21,405 bases of DNA. Source: Psychromonas sp. (lineage in GTDB: Bacteria > Pseudomonadota > Gammaproteobacteria > Enterobacterales > Psychromonadaceae). The DNA lies in NCBI GenBank assembly GCA_023145575.1, contig JAGLDN010000117.1:1-21405 (forward strand), written 5' to 3'. Position numbers and translations under genes: made by a program. The notes beneath the pieces were generated by a model. The model was not told the DNA's origin, made no database searches, and saw only the letters and a program-made list of their open reading frames with translations. Below are positions 9,601-17,399 of the stretch, piece by piece. Position 1 is the first letter of the stretch, and every line of letters starts with the position of its first letter.

Positions 9601-9890
9601 GGTGTGTTAGCCTGATAGGCTAATAAAATTGCAACGCCATGTTTGCAATTCCAGCCGACTTTACAGCTGCAATTACTATGAATAATAAAGCCACCTTTAT
9701 TCGATATTTTGATAGAGGCACTTGTTTCATAGGGGGTATCTGCGTTGCCTTTTACCTTGCCTACAAGTTTATTCTCATCCTTTTGAAACTTAAAGCTTAA
9801 CACGCGACTTTCTTTAAAATATCGAGTCCCATGATCAATAATATTGCTGCCGAAACTTGAAAAAATATCTTGCTGCGTAATTTTGGACAT
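6639..9890 (-). CDS. SWIM zinc-finger SNF2-family helicase-like ATPase
   Basis: A 1083-residue cytoplasmic protein of the SNF2/Rad54 ATPase superfamily, expected to translocate on double-stranded DNA and remodel protein-DNA complexes. A SWIM finger sits near residues 74-84 (CxC-x5-CxH in CSCKVGWNCKH). A long middle section of about 500 residues is poorly conserved. The ATPase core follows: motif I DDMGLGKT at 644-651, motif II DEAQ at 742-745, motif III LTGTPMEN at 769-776, and motif VI QATDRAYRIGQ at 1016-1026. All key motifs are intact. The ATG at 9890 was preferred to an upstream TTG four codons earlier because MSKITQQDIF looks like a normal N-terminus; the ribosome site is weak for both. 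It lies 126 bases downstream of metH on the same strand, probably with its own promoter. It differs from RapA, which lacks a SWIM finger. The role in the cell is unknown. Confidence 0.9.
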   Translation of the reverse strand: MSKITQQDIFSSFGSNIIDHGTRYFKESRVLSFKFQKDENKLVGKVKGNADTPYETSASIKISNKGGFIIHSNCSCKVGWNCKHGVAILLAYQANTPNYNIENNYQTWFETLQRQLTQKKRKSTNSVYKGYFRFSFDKASYNHLFKYINIEYGSLRFLKAEKQHSFSKKDLISVVENESWMDNFKWVDPEDITILQLLLTKEGRIAKLGKTAISTAHDQLALQKILQTERCFLENCDVPLRLGVEQQLHISWQVSASGPEFQQLTVALENSKDWLLIPTPTPFYLDKKSGEIGLISSEFDAYWILSLLQTPPLAKKQCEHFTQEVSLQFSQSTLPNPIDYPLNKIEDPLYVVFILSEKIIKNQPLFVARLCFYYGDLLLDPSVSDNPTRQDYILNNEIVTITRQIEEEKLALYEFDQLCLLDVNIYNPKNENSGQLLGVLLPESGGTQQFQWLSLLTAHKTRLEGLGWHFQIENKLNLQSENIKSLDIEIEEQGTWFNLGVSVQIDGIQIELLPLLLEWLNNNEDWHKNDFDILLAQANGRPLRIKRSSIQSILSILQELGKVNNEMLKLPKNQAILLTQLPETNNWVGGKNVRDLAEKLANFTGIKHIDPPKKLKATLRSYQQEGLNWLVFLNGYGFSGVLADDMGLGKTIQALAYLLYKKEQGLLNDPAIVICPTSLVSNWLNETNKFTPDLNVLVLHGTSRHEHFNNMASFDLIITTYPLVSRDIEILTLQPFSDFILDEAQKIKNPLSKMSKSIKKINAKQRLCLTGTPMENHLGELWSLFDFLMPGFLGTYSTFNRVYRKQIEAEDNRQMKQWLIKKTQPFLLRRTKDEVAKDLPPKTKIIHKIVLPNDQRTLYESIRLTMEEKVRYLLKEKGMALNRIVFLDALLKLRQVCCDPQLVKLKHANNTKSSAKLEFLMKIVPEMVEEGRRILIFSQFSTMLGIIGEALNSANINFVKLTGQTKNRSEIIDRFQAMEVPVFLISLKAGGVGLNLTAADTVIHYDPWWNPAVENQATDRAYRIGQDKPVFVYKLICEHTVEERVLELQASKQKLADNVYGKEIENEQLPANSDALLKLFESY

Positions 9891-10016
9891 TGAGATAACC
9901 AATAGTGAAAATTGATCCGTTATAATAAAGAAAGTTACTTAATAAATAAAGGCGCAATCATTTAATTGTAGCCTCAATACAAAAAATTTATAATTTATGC
10001 ATTGTAATGGGGAGCG

Positions 10017-13000
10017 TTAATTAATATTTTCGCTTAACCAGCGTTTCGCAGTTAATAAATCCCAACCTTTACGATCAGCGTAATCATTGAGTTGATCTAG
10101 CTTAATTTTCGATACTGCAAAATAACGGCTTTGTGGGTGTGAAAAGATCCAACCAGAAACTGAAGAGCCTGGGGTCATGGCATAACTAGAAGTTATTTTC
10201 ATACCAATTTCATACTCCACATTCATTAAGTCCCAAATTATTTGTTTTTCAGTATGTTCAGGACAAGCTGGGTACCCAGGAGCAGGACGAATACCTTGAT
10301 ATCTTTCGCGGATCAGCTCGTTATTATTTAAGGTTTCATCACGTGCAAATCCCCAATATTCTTTACGGGTTTTTTGATGTAGATATTCAGCAAACGCCTC
10401 TGCTAATCGATCACAAACGGCCTGCACTAAAATTGCATTATAATCGTCGTTATTTTCTTTATAACGTTTAGCGACTTCATGTTCACCAATGCCTCCTGTT
10501 ACAGCAAAAGCGCCTATATAATCCGCAACACCAGATAATTTAGGCGCAATATAATCAGCTAAACAGTGATTTATAAAGGGTGCTTTTTTTTCATTTTGTT
10601 GGCGTAAGTGATGGCTTATCGTTAGGATTTCATTACGTGACTGATCAGTATATATTTCAATGTCATCATTAACACTGTTTGCTGGAAAAATACCGACAAT
10701 ACCTGACGCTGATATATCACCTTGTACGGTAATAATATCAAGCATTTTTAAGGCATCATTAAAGAGCCGTGTAGCCTCAACACCAACGACTTCATCGGTT
10801 AATATACGCGGATATTTACCTGCAATTCCCCAAGCCATAAAGAAGGGTGTCCAGTCAATGTATTCGCTTAATATTGGAATCGACATTTTTTTGATCACTT
10901 GTACACCTAATTCATTCGGAACGGGTACAACATAGCTTTTCCAATCTATAAGTGCCGCATTAGCGCGGGCGCGTGCTAATGATATTAGTTTATTATGAGG
11001 CCGTTTATTTGCATGTTGTTTTCGGGCCCTTTCATAATCTAGTGACAGCTTAGCAATAAATTCAGCTTTATTTTTCGGGTTTAATAAATTTTGGCAAACG
11101 CCCACTGCGCGCGAAGCGTTAGATACATAAACAACTGGCTGATCATAGTTTTGCTCTATTTTAACTGCCGTGTGTGCTTTAGACGTTGTCGCTCCACCAA
11201 TTAATAAGGGGATTTTTAAGCCTTGACGTTGCATCTCTTTGGCAACATAGACCATTTCATCAAGTGAGGGGGTGATCAGCCCTGATAAACCAATCATATC
11301 CGCGTTTTGTGAAATGGCGGTTTTAATTATTGTTTCAGCAGCGACCATCACGCCTAAGTCGATTATTTCGTAGTTGTTACATTGTAAAATAACACCTACG
11401 ATATTTTTGCCGATATCGTGTACATCACCTTTTACCGTCGCCATGACGATTTTACCATTAGTGGTGCCTTTCATTTTAGTTTCTTCAATAAAAGGGTTTA
11501 AATAGGCAACCGCTTGTTTCATTACGCGCGCTGATTTTACCACTTGTGGAAGAAACATTTTCCCTTCGCCAAATAAATCACCTACGATATTCATGCCGTC
11601 CATTAATGGGCCTTCAATCACCTCTATTGGCATGTCTGAGACTAATCGCGCTTGCTCAGTATCTTCTATGATAAATTCAGTAATACCTTTGACAAGGGCG
11701 TGTGCGATACGTTGATTAACGGGTAATGTGCGCCATTCTAATGCTTTACCATCATCCATTTTCTCTTGCCCTGCATCACGAAATTTTTCTGCAATATCGA
11801 TCAATGCATCGGTCGCATCTGGACTTTTGTTTAAGACTACATTTTCAACGGCATCTTTTAATTCTTTTGGGATATCGTCTAAAATAGCTAATTGTGCTGC
11901 ATTTACAATACCCATATCCATACCATTTTTAAAACAGTAATAAAGAAAAACGGCATGAATAGCTTCTCGGACAGGATTGTTACCTCTAAATGAGAATGAA
12001 ACATTCGAAACACCACCGGAAACCATGGCATGCGGAAGGTTTTCTTTAATATCTTTGATAGCTTTAATAAAATCTACAGCATAATTGTTATGCTCTTTAA
12101 TACCCGTTGCAATAGCAAAAATATTAGGATCAAAAATGATATCTTCGGGTGGAAATCCGATTTTGTTTACTAATATAGAGTATGATTTTTTGCAAATTTC
12201 ATATTTTCGAGTGCGAGTGTCTGCTTGTCCTTTTTCATCAAAAGCCATGATGATAACTGCAAAACCATAACGGCGAATTAATGTGGCTTGGCGAATAAAG
12301 TTATCCACGCCTTCTTTCATGCTGATTGAGTTAACGATACCTTTACCTTGAATACATTTTAGCCCTTCTTCTAATATTTCCCATTTGGAAGAATCGATCA
12401 TTATTGGAACTTTACAGATATCAGGTTCAGAAGCGCAAAGGTTTAAAAACCGTTTCATAGCATACAACGAATCAAGCATAGCTTCATCCATATTGATGTC
12501 GATGATAACCGCGCCCGCTTCAACTTGATGCAAAGCAACATCGAGCGCTTGCGAGTATAATTCATCCATAATTAAACGTTTAAAACGGGCGGATCCTGTA
12601 ACATTGGTGCGTTCGCCGATATTTTGGAACAATGAGCTTTTACTAATAGTAAGCGCTTCCAAACCACTAAGACGACAGGCAACTTCAATTTTAGGTAACA
12701 GACGAGGCTTAATATCTTTTATTGCTTCGGACATCGCACGAATATGCGCTGGTGTTGTACCACAGCAACCCCCCACTATATTTAAGAATCCACTTTCCGC
12801 CCACTCTTTTATATGTGAGGCCATTTCATCGGCATCTAAATCATATTCACCAAATGCATTGGGCAGACCAGCATTGGGATGTGCTGAAACATACGTTTCA
12901 CAAATTCGTGATATTTCAGCAAGATATTGACGTAATTCATCGGGGCCTAATGCGCAATTCAAACCGAATGAAAGGGGATTTATATGGCGTAGCGAGTTGT

Positions 13001-13700
13001 AAAAGGCTTCAGTTGTTTGTCCTGATAAGGTTCTGCCTGAAGCATCCGTTATTGTGCCAGAAATCATCACTGGTAATTTATAGCCGAGTGTTTCAAATAC
13101 ACCACTAATTGCAAAAACGGCGGCTTTAGCGTTGAGTGTATCAAAAATGGTCTCTACCAAGATAAGATCACTACCCCCTTCGATTAATGCAAGTGTTGAT
13201 TCCTGATAAGCTTTAACTAATTCATCAAAGCTTACATTTCTATATGCAGGATCATTAACATCTGGAGAAATAGAACATGTACGGTTAGTTGGTCCTAACA
13301 CACCTGCAACAAAACGCGGTTTTTTGGGGGTTTGATCTGTTTTCTCATCAGCAATTCTGCGCGCTAGTCTCGCAGCTTCTCGGTTGATCTCTGCTGAAAG
13401 ATCTTGCATTTCATAATCGGCCATTGCAATGGTGGTTGCGTTAAATGTATTGGTTTCGATAATGTCCGCGCCGGCATCTAAATATTGACGGTGAATATTT
13501 TCAATGATATTGGGTTGTGATAATGTCAGCAGATCATTATTTCCTTTGACGTCGCATTGCCAATTTGTAAAACGCGCGCCACGGTAATCTCTTTCTTCAA
13601 GTTTATGATCTTGGATCATGGTTCCCATTCCACCATCAAGCAGTAGAATGTGTTGTTTTAGTTGCGCTTCAATAACTGCGCGACGTAATTTAATTTTCAT
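10017..13700 (-). CDS. metH: Cobalamin-dependent methionine synthase
   Basis: A 1227-residue protein, the same length as E. coli MetH, that moves a methyl group from 5-methyltetrahydrofolate via methylcobalamin to homocysteine. All four modules are present. The homocysteine domain has zinc ligands Cys249 (LNCALGP) and Cys312-Cys313 (GGCCGTTP). The pterin-binding domain starts near 355 with NIGERTNVTGS. The B12 cap and Rossmann domain carry DVHDIGKNIVG, with His761 as the lower axial cobalt ligand. The S-adenosylmethionine activation domain ends with RPAPGYPACPEHT at 1138-1150. No truncation or substitution is seen. The start is the ATG at 13700, with a weak AGG upstream. I see neither a cobalamin nor a SAM riboswitch upstream, and no convincing MetR site. 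The upstream side is now bounded by an IS remnant whose end lies 101 bases away. Confidence 0.98.
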   Translation of the reverse strand: MKIKLRRAVIEAQLKQHILLLDGGMGTMIQDHKLEERDYRGARFTNWQCDVKGNNDLLTLSQPNIIENIHRQYLDAGADIIETNTFNATTIAMADYEMQDLSAEINREAARLARRIADEKTDQTPKKPRFVAGVLGPTNRTCSISPDVNDPAYRNVSFDELVKAYQESTLALIEGGSDLILVETIFDTLNAKAAVFAISGVFETLGYKLPVMISGTITDASGRTLSGQTTEAFYNSLRHINPLSFGLNCALGPDELRQYLAEISRICETYVSAHPNAGLPNAFGEYDLDADEMASHIKEWAESGFLNIVGGCCGTTPAHIRAMSEAIKDIKPRLLPKIEVACRLSGLEALTISKSSLFQNIGERTNVTGSARFKRLIMDELYSQALDVALHQVEAGAVIIDINMDEAMLDSLYAMKRFLNLCASEPDICKVPIMIDSSKWEILEEGLKCIQGKGIVNSISMKEGVDNFIRQATLIRRYGFAVIIMAFDEKGQADTRTRKYEICKKSYSILVNKIGFPPEDIIFDPNIFAIATGIKEHNNYAVDFIKAIKDIKENLPHAMVSGGVSNVSFSFRGNNPVREAIHAVFLYYCFKNGMDMGIVNAAQLAILDDIPKELKDAVENVVLNKSPDATDALIDIAEKFRDAGQEKMDDGKALEWRTLPVNQRIAHALVKGITEFIIEDTEQARLVSDMPIEVIEGPLMDGMNIVGDLFGEGKMFLPQVVKSARVMKQAVAYLNPFIEETKMKGTTNGKIVMATVKGDVHDIGKNIVGVILQCNNYEIIDLGVMVAAETIIKTAISQNADMIGLSGLITPSLDEMVYVAKEMQRQGLKIPLLIGGATTSKAHTAVKIEQNYDQPVVYVSNASRAVGVCQNLLNPKNKAEFIAKLSLDYERARKQHANKRPHNKLISLARARANAALIDWKSYVVPVPNELGVQVIKKMSIPILSEYIDWTPFFMAWGIAGKYPRILTDEVVGVEATRLFNDALKMLDIITVQGDISASGIVGIFPANSVNDDIEIYTDQSRNEILTISHHLRQQNEKKAPFINHCLADYIAPKLSGVADYIGAFAVTGGIGEHEVAKRYKENNDDYNAILVQAVCDRLAEAFAEYLHQKTRKEYWGFARDETLNNNELIRERYQGIRPAPGYPACPEHTEKQIIWDLMNVEYEIGMKITSSYAMTPGSSVSGWIFSHPQSRYFAVSKIKLDQLNDYADRKGWDLLTAKRWLSENIN

Positions 13701-13874
13701 CGCTTTTATTGTGCCTTATAATCTTTTTGAATAATTTATCAAAATAGCAGGTATTCGGGAGGAAATAAAATAAAAAAATCTGCTATTATCTACAAACATA
13801 ATAACTGATGTTACGCAGTAAACTAAAATTTAATATGAAAAACTAAAAAACTAAAAAACTGAAAAAGTGTAGCT

Positions 13875-14464
13875 ATGAATAAAAATAAACAAATATTTGA
13901 ACTGTATATTGATTACCTTGTAACATTATTTAGCTAAACAACTGCAATTGGTTTATCTAATCTTCTCGATGGAGAAATTAGTCACGTTCAAATTATTCTG
14001 TTTTTATCCAAAAGGGAGTTTAGCTCAGTCGATTTATGGAAAAATGTAAAAAAGACATGCGTGAAATTGAATCTGATGAACTCGTTTTAATATTTGATGA
14101 CACGGTTCAAGCTTAAGCATTTTCGAATTAAAACCAGCCTAGTAATTGGCACTTTATCATACTGTTGTTCGCTGCGTTAAAGGTATTAACTTGCTTAATT
14201 GCATTTAAGTCCATCACGCCTGAATATCCTCGTTTCAGGACACCTGAATGATTCATGTTCAAGGCGTAATCCTCCCTTCGGTAGGGTAAAAAAATACTTT
14301 AACCCTCTGTTGTTATTAATTTTTTGAGTATTGCAAAGCAAAAGATGATTTACTCAGTTCTCTCCAAAGGACTAACAACATTTGATTTAAAAACGAAGGC
14401 TTATATCAATAAACAAAAATCTGCTCTTGATGCATTGCCTCAAGAGCAGATTTTAACTGCGTAA
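13875..14464 (+). pseudogene. Truncated DDE transposase (N- and C-terminal pieces)
   Basis: From 13875 the frame reads MNKNKQIFELYIDYLVTLF, then a stop. It continues GLSNLLDGEISHVQIILFLS and DLWKNVKKT, followed after a one-base frameshift by REIESDELVLIFDDTVQ. That contains the first catalytic Asp region (IFDDT), typical of IS4/IS701-like DDE transposases. A short piece near 14180-14205 reads RCVKGINLLNCI. The C-terminus resumes near 14347 with MIYSVLSKGLTTFDLKTKAY and ends with QILTA and a stop at 14462-14464, inside the right terminal repeat. A large central deletion plus stops makes it non-functional. Confidence 0.8.
14416..14454. terminator. 15-bp perfect stem-loop, possible bidirectional terminator
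   Basis: Positions 14416-14430 (AAAATCTGCTCTTGA) pair perfectly with 14440-14454 (TCAAGAGCAGATTTT) around a nine-base loop. A-tract and T-tract flank the GC-containing stem, so it can fold as an intrinsic terminator on either strand. It lies within the last codons of the transposase fossil and would stop transcripts leaving the IS on the + strand, 46 bases before the apeB start codon. Confidence 0.6.
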
Positions 14465-14499
14465 CATCAGTTAGTAATTATTAAATGACAAGGAAACTT

Positions 14500-15795
14500 A
14501 TGAAAAATAAATCCATTGAACTCGCCAAAGATCTCATTTCATTTATTGATAACAGCCCAGTTTCATATTTTGCAGCAAAAAACATTATCAATACGCTCGA
14601 AAACAGTGGATATAAAGCACTTAATGAAGGAGATAAATGGTCGCTTAAACTCGGTGGGAAATACTACATTCAACGTAACCAAAGCTCCGTATTGGCATTT
14701 AACCTAGGGAATAAACTTCCCTGGGAATCAGGTTTTAATATTGCAGGAGCACATACCGACAGTCCGCATTTAAAATTAAAAAATGAATCTCTTGAAAAAC
14801 AAGCTGGTTGTGTCAAAGTCAGTATTGAAACCTATGGCGGCGGGATCAACAGCACTTGGCTTGATCGTGATTTGTCACTTGCAGGACGTATTTCACTGAA
14901 AACTGAAAAAGGTATAGAAACCCGGCTTGTTGATTTTAAACGTGCCATTGGAAGCTTGCCGAACCTTGCTATTCATTTAAATAGATCACTTAATAAAGGG
15001 GTTGAATACAATAAGCAAACACAATTACCTGTTATTTTGCTTGCAAATAGTCAAAATGTGGATGAAAAAACATTCTTAAAAGAAATTGTAGGTAAGGAAG
15101 CTGGTGTATTGGCAGATGCAATTTTAGACATGGATTTGTTTTTCTATGATACCCAAAAAGGTGAATTGATTGGATTAGAAGAAGATATTATCACCGTTGG
15201 ACGTCTTGATAATTTAGCGATGTGTCATGCAATTTATAAAAGTTTAGTTGCAGTAGAAACGGCCGAGGCATCAAATATTGCTGCATTTTTTGACAGTGAA
15301 GAAATCGGTAGCCGCACATTAATGGGTGCCGATTCAAATTATTTAGATGGCTTGCTAAATCGTATTGTATTTTCGCTCGGTGGCACCCTAGAAGATAGTT
15401 TACGCGCAAGGCATCATAGTTTTTTAATTAGTACTGATGGTGCGCATGCATTGCACCCTAATTATATAGATAAACATGATAAAGCTTATGCGCCTCTCAT
15501 TAATCAAGGTCCAGTGATAAAAATCAGTTCGAACTTTCGTTATGCCACAACTGCAAAAAGTGCAGGAGTTTTTATCAACCTGTGTCAAAAAGCTAATGTG
15601 CCTTATCAAAAAATGGCAAATAGATCTGATCTTCCTTCTGGCAGCACTATCGGCCCAACAGCGTCAGCAGGGCTTGGGATCCAAACGGTTGATGTAGGTA
15701 ACGCAATGTTAGCAATGCACAGTATTCGAGAAAGTCAGGGTAGTCTAGACCACCTTTATATGGTTAAGGTACTAAAAACTTTTTATTGTGGATAA
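14500..15795 (+). CDS. apeB: M18 family metalloaminopeptidase
   Basis: A 431-residue cytosolic enzyme that removes N-terminal residues from peptides; M18 members prefer acidic or, in some cases, other residues. The dinuclear metal site is complete by comparison with M18 enzymes: His85 in HTDSPHLK, Asp237 in GRLDNLA, Glu267 and Glu268 in FDSEEIGS, Asp313 in STDGAHALHPN, and His407 near the C-terminus. The start is the ATG at 14500, because AAGGA sits five bases upstream; an ATG five codons earlier has no such site. It is a single gene. The IS remnant ends 26 bases before the ATG, so native upstream DNA is almost absent. Length agrees with bacterial M18 proteins (about 430). The C-terminus (KVLKTFYCG) looks complete. 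Confidence 0.93.
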   Translation: MKNKSIELAKDLISFIDNSPVSYFAAKNIINTLENSGYKALNEGDKWSLKLGGKYYIQRNQSSVLAFNLGNKLPWESGFNIAGAHTDSPHLKLKNESLEKQAGCVKVSIETYGGGINSTWLDRDLSLAGRISLKTEKGIETRLVDFKRAIGSLPNLAIHLNRSLNKGVEYNKQTQLPVILLANSQNVDEKTFLKEIVGKEAGVLADAILDMDLFFYDTQKGELIGLEEDIITVGRLDNLAMCHAIYKSLVAVETAEASNIAAFFDSEEIGSRTLMGADSNYLDGLLNRIVFSLGGTLEDSLRARHHSFLISTDGAHALHPNYIDKHDKAYAPLINQGPVIKISSNFRYATTAKSAGVFINLCQKANVPYQKMANRSDLPSGSTIGPTASAGLGIQTVDVGNAMLAMHSIRESQGSLDHLYMVKVLKTFYCG

Positions 15796-15820
15796 ACTAA
15801 GCAATAGCAATTTTATATAC

Positions 15821-15840
15821 CCATGTGACGTAAAAATGCA
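15821..15840 (+). repeat. Short dispersed repeat, copy 2
   Basis: Matches 4180-4199 at 18 of 20 bases, same strand (CCATGTGACG followed by TAAAAATGCA). It begins 25 bases past the apeB stop codon. Confidence 0.4.
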
Positions 15841-15983
15841 GCGTTAGAGTGGCAATTATACTAATGTACTCGGCATCAAAAGTCGAAATAAAATAAAGAC
15901 TTGAATTTTTAACGAGTAGTCCTAGATAGGTTAGACATTAAGAGATAACAAGATTTAGACCATTTTGTGATCGGCGGTTATCC

Positions 15984-16112
15984 ATGTCTCTTTTGATATT
16001 TTTTACTCTTTTGGTATTTTCTCTTTATGCGTATCTTGATAAAAATGAGACTGTTTTCTTCCCTATTTTATTTTGTGTAGCGCTTGGCTCTTTGGTTTAT
16101 CGACCCCATTAA
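15984..16112 (+). CDS. Possible 42-residue two-span membrane peptide
   Basis: An ATG at 15984 opens 42 codons to a TAA at 16110-16112. The product has a hydrophobic segment at about residues 1-17 (MSLLIFFTLLVFSLYAY), a short charged turn DKNE, a second hydrophobic segment (VFFPILFCVALGSLVY), and a short basic end. That is a plausible helical-hairpin membrane peptide. The only ribosome-site candidate is GGCGG about eight bases upstream, which is weak. It lies alone in the apeB-rppH gap and could be a chance frame in AT-rich DNA. A degraded frame on the opposite strand ends near it. Confidence 0.28.
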   Translation: MSLLIFFTLLVFSLYAYLDKNETVFFPILFCVALGSLVYRPH

Positions 16113-16262
16113 TTGATAAAATCAGTCTTGTGTATTCTTTACGACCATAAATATTGATAGTATGACGCCTGATTGTCCTTGAATGCTACTGCCTACCTTT
16201 CTTTTTACCAATCACGTTAATAAACTGGCCCATACCAACCCTTTCATCATTGGTAACCATGC
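16090..16262 (-). pseudogene. Degraded reading frame, family not recognised
   Basis: On the - strand one frame reads TNDERVGMGQFINVIGKKKG, RQ, one stop, then HSRTIRRHTINIYGRKEYTR and LILSINGVDKPK. The composition (Gly/Lys-rich, balanced) looks like a coding remnant rather than random AT-rich DNA, and only one stop interrupts about 57 codons. I could not name the family. No start codon with a ribosome site is visible. Confidence 0.3.
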
Positions 16263-16374
16263 ATCTGTATTACGCTAAATGATTACAAATTGTGAAGATA
16301 AACTCAGCGGATCACCTTCCAATTAATTTAGTTATGTACTTGAGAGTTTTATTTGAATATCGATAATTTATTAT

Positions 16375-16403
16375 TTTACTACAAAAGTAGATATTGTTAT
16401 AGT
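16375..16403 (+). promoter_or_regulatory. Predicted sigma-70 promoter of rppH
   Basis: TTTACT at 16375-16380 and TATAGT at 16398-16403 are separated by 17 bases. The implied start near 16410 would give a leader of about 25 bases that contains the AAGG ribosome site of rppH. Position and spacing are good; the -35 box matches consensus at four of six bases. Confidence 0.45.
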
Positions 16404-16434
16404 GGTTAAAAACATAACACAATAAGGTTTAAAG

Positions 16435-16932
16435 ATGATCGATAGTGACGGGTACCGTCTCAACGTAGGCATCATCATTTGCAATAATAATAGCCAAGTT
16501 TTATGGGCTAAACGACACAGAAAAAACTCTTGGCAATTTCCTCAAGGGGGGGTAGACGAAGGCGAAACGCTTGAGGATACAATGTTTCGTGAACTATATG
16601 AAGAAGTTGGTTTAAAACCTCATCATGTAAAGATACTCGCAAGAACTCTGCATTGGGGGCGATATCAATTACCAAAGCATTTAATAAGACGAGGTACTCC
16701 ACCTCCAGTTTGTATAGGGCAAAAACAACGTTGGTTTTTATTGCAGCTAGTTACTGAAGAAGAAAATATTAAGTTTGACAATTGCGAACATCCAGAGTTT
16801 GATGATTGGCGTTGGGTCAGTTATTGGTATCCAATTAGGCACATAATTTCCTTTAAAAAAGAGATCTACCAAAGCGTCTTAATAGAGTTGTCTGGCTATA
16901 CCTTTTCACTCATGAGAGGTAAAACTAAATAG
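16435..16932 (+). CDS. rppH: RNA pyrophosphohydrolase (Nudix)
   Basis: A 165-residue cytoplasmic enzyme that removes pyrophosphate from the 5' end of mRNA and so opens it to RNase E decay. The N-terminus MIDSDGYRLNVGIIICN is typical of RppH. The Nudix box spans residues 38-60 (GGVDEGE, then RELYEEVG); Glu53, Glu56 and Glu57 stand at the same numbers as the metal-binding glutamates of E. coli RppH. The FPQGG segment precedes it. The ATG at 16435 is preceded by AAGG. In many gammaproteobacteria ptsP follows directly, with lgt and thyA beyond. Here no ptsP is present and lgt-thyA lie 3.4 kb away, beyond mobile-element remains and sstT. Confidence 0.96.
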   Translation: MIDSDGYRLNVGIIICNNNSQVLWAKRHRKNSWQFPQGGVDEGETLEDTMFRELYEEVGLKPHHVKILARTLHWGRYQLPKHLIRRGTPPPVCIGQKQRWFLLQLVTEEENIKFDNCEHPEFDDWRWVSYWYPIRHIISFKKEIYQSVLIELSGYTFSLMRGKTK

Positions 16933-17166
16933 CACTCAATAATAGCGATATGTCCACACGGTTTTTTATAAGATAAAAGGCAAATGACATATTGTAATCT
17001 TCGATGAGAAGCAATCAACATCGAATGTTTTACCCATTCAATTGGTTATCAAAATATAAAGATCAACAAGGGTAGTTTATTAATGGGAGTGTCGTCCGCA
17101 TTCATTACCATGAAACAGGTTCAGTCATAAGCAGTGATGAAGCATTAGATAAAATGTACAGTGATA
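16933..17166. other. Intergenic DNA after rppH, no gene recognised
   Basis: No intact gene, hairpin or T-tract terminator is visible directly after rppH. A + strand frame from about 17004 reads MRSNQHRMFYPFNWLSKYKD, then QQG, a stop, and continues FINGSVVRIHYHETGSVISS, then DEALDKM. This could be a decayed gene fragment, but I do not recognise it. The MITE copy at 17167 follows immediately. Confidence 0.4.
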
Positions 17167-17324
17167 ATAGCAATCACAAGAAATAGTTTTTCTATTTTTA
17201 TCCTTAAAATAACTTGCATCTGCGTTGTCAGTAGTGTCAAACGAATGGTTATTAATATCAACTTACGGCTTGAATTAAACTTTTCCTGCGTAAAATCAGA
17301 TCACATACTTAATGACATTGGTAT
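17167..17324 (+). mobile_element. MITE-like element, copy C
   Basis: About 158 bases aligning with 6360-6520 from end to end in the same orientation. Left end ATAGCAATCACAAGAAATAG matches ATACCAATTACAAGAAGTAG, and right end ATACTTAATGACATTGGTAT matches ATACTTAATATAATTGGTAT. The internal blocks TTTTCTATTTTTA, CTTAAAATAAC, ATCAACTTACG and GAATTAAACTTTTCCTG are shared. The left terminal repeat has acquired substitutions. The 72-codon open frame across it is a shadow and not a gene. Confidence 0.78.
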
Positions 17325-17399
17325 ATTTCAGCAAAAATCCATTGAGCAGTGGAGAGTGACAGACTATCTGTTTTTTTAATTATCCAGTCGTCAAGTATA

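Larger units (their letters stand above)
13802..14473 (+). mobile_element. Internally deleted insertion sequence with 18-bp perfect terminal repeats
   Basis: TAACTGATGTTACGCAGT at 13802-13819 is the exact reverse complement of ACTGCGTAACATCAGTTA at 14456-14473. Between them lie the N-terminal and C-terminal portions of one DDE transposase; most of the centre is missing, leaving 672 bases. It is a non-autonomous derivative. The left end is 101 bases from the metH start, and the right end is 26 bases from the apeB ATG. Target-site duplications are not clear. Confidence 0.85.

Noticed and set aside
12604..13108. Two + strand open frames of 108 and 128 codons opposite metH
   Set aside because: They are antisense shadows of a fully conserved metH coding region.
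13715..13742. Promoter-like TTGATA and TATAAG boxes (16-base spacing) upstream of metH
   Set aside because: The implied start site would leave only about eight bases before the ATG and overlap the ribosome site, so I did not list it.
13720..13760. MetR-like site TGAA-N5-TTCA upstream of metH
   Set aside because: Only the TGAA half is present; the second half reads TATC, not TTCA.
14220..14300. Weak hairpins around CCTGAA/TTCAGG and CCCTTCGGTAGGG
   Set aside because: Short imperfect stems inside the transposase fossil, without a T-tract; not convincing as terminators or attenuators.
17161..17379. 72-codon + strand frame
   Set aside because: It runs through the MITE copy and has no homology; the repeat explains the sequence.
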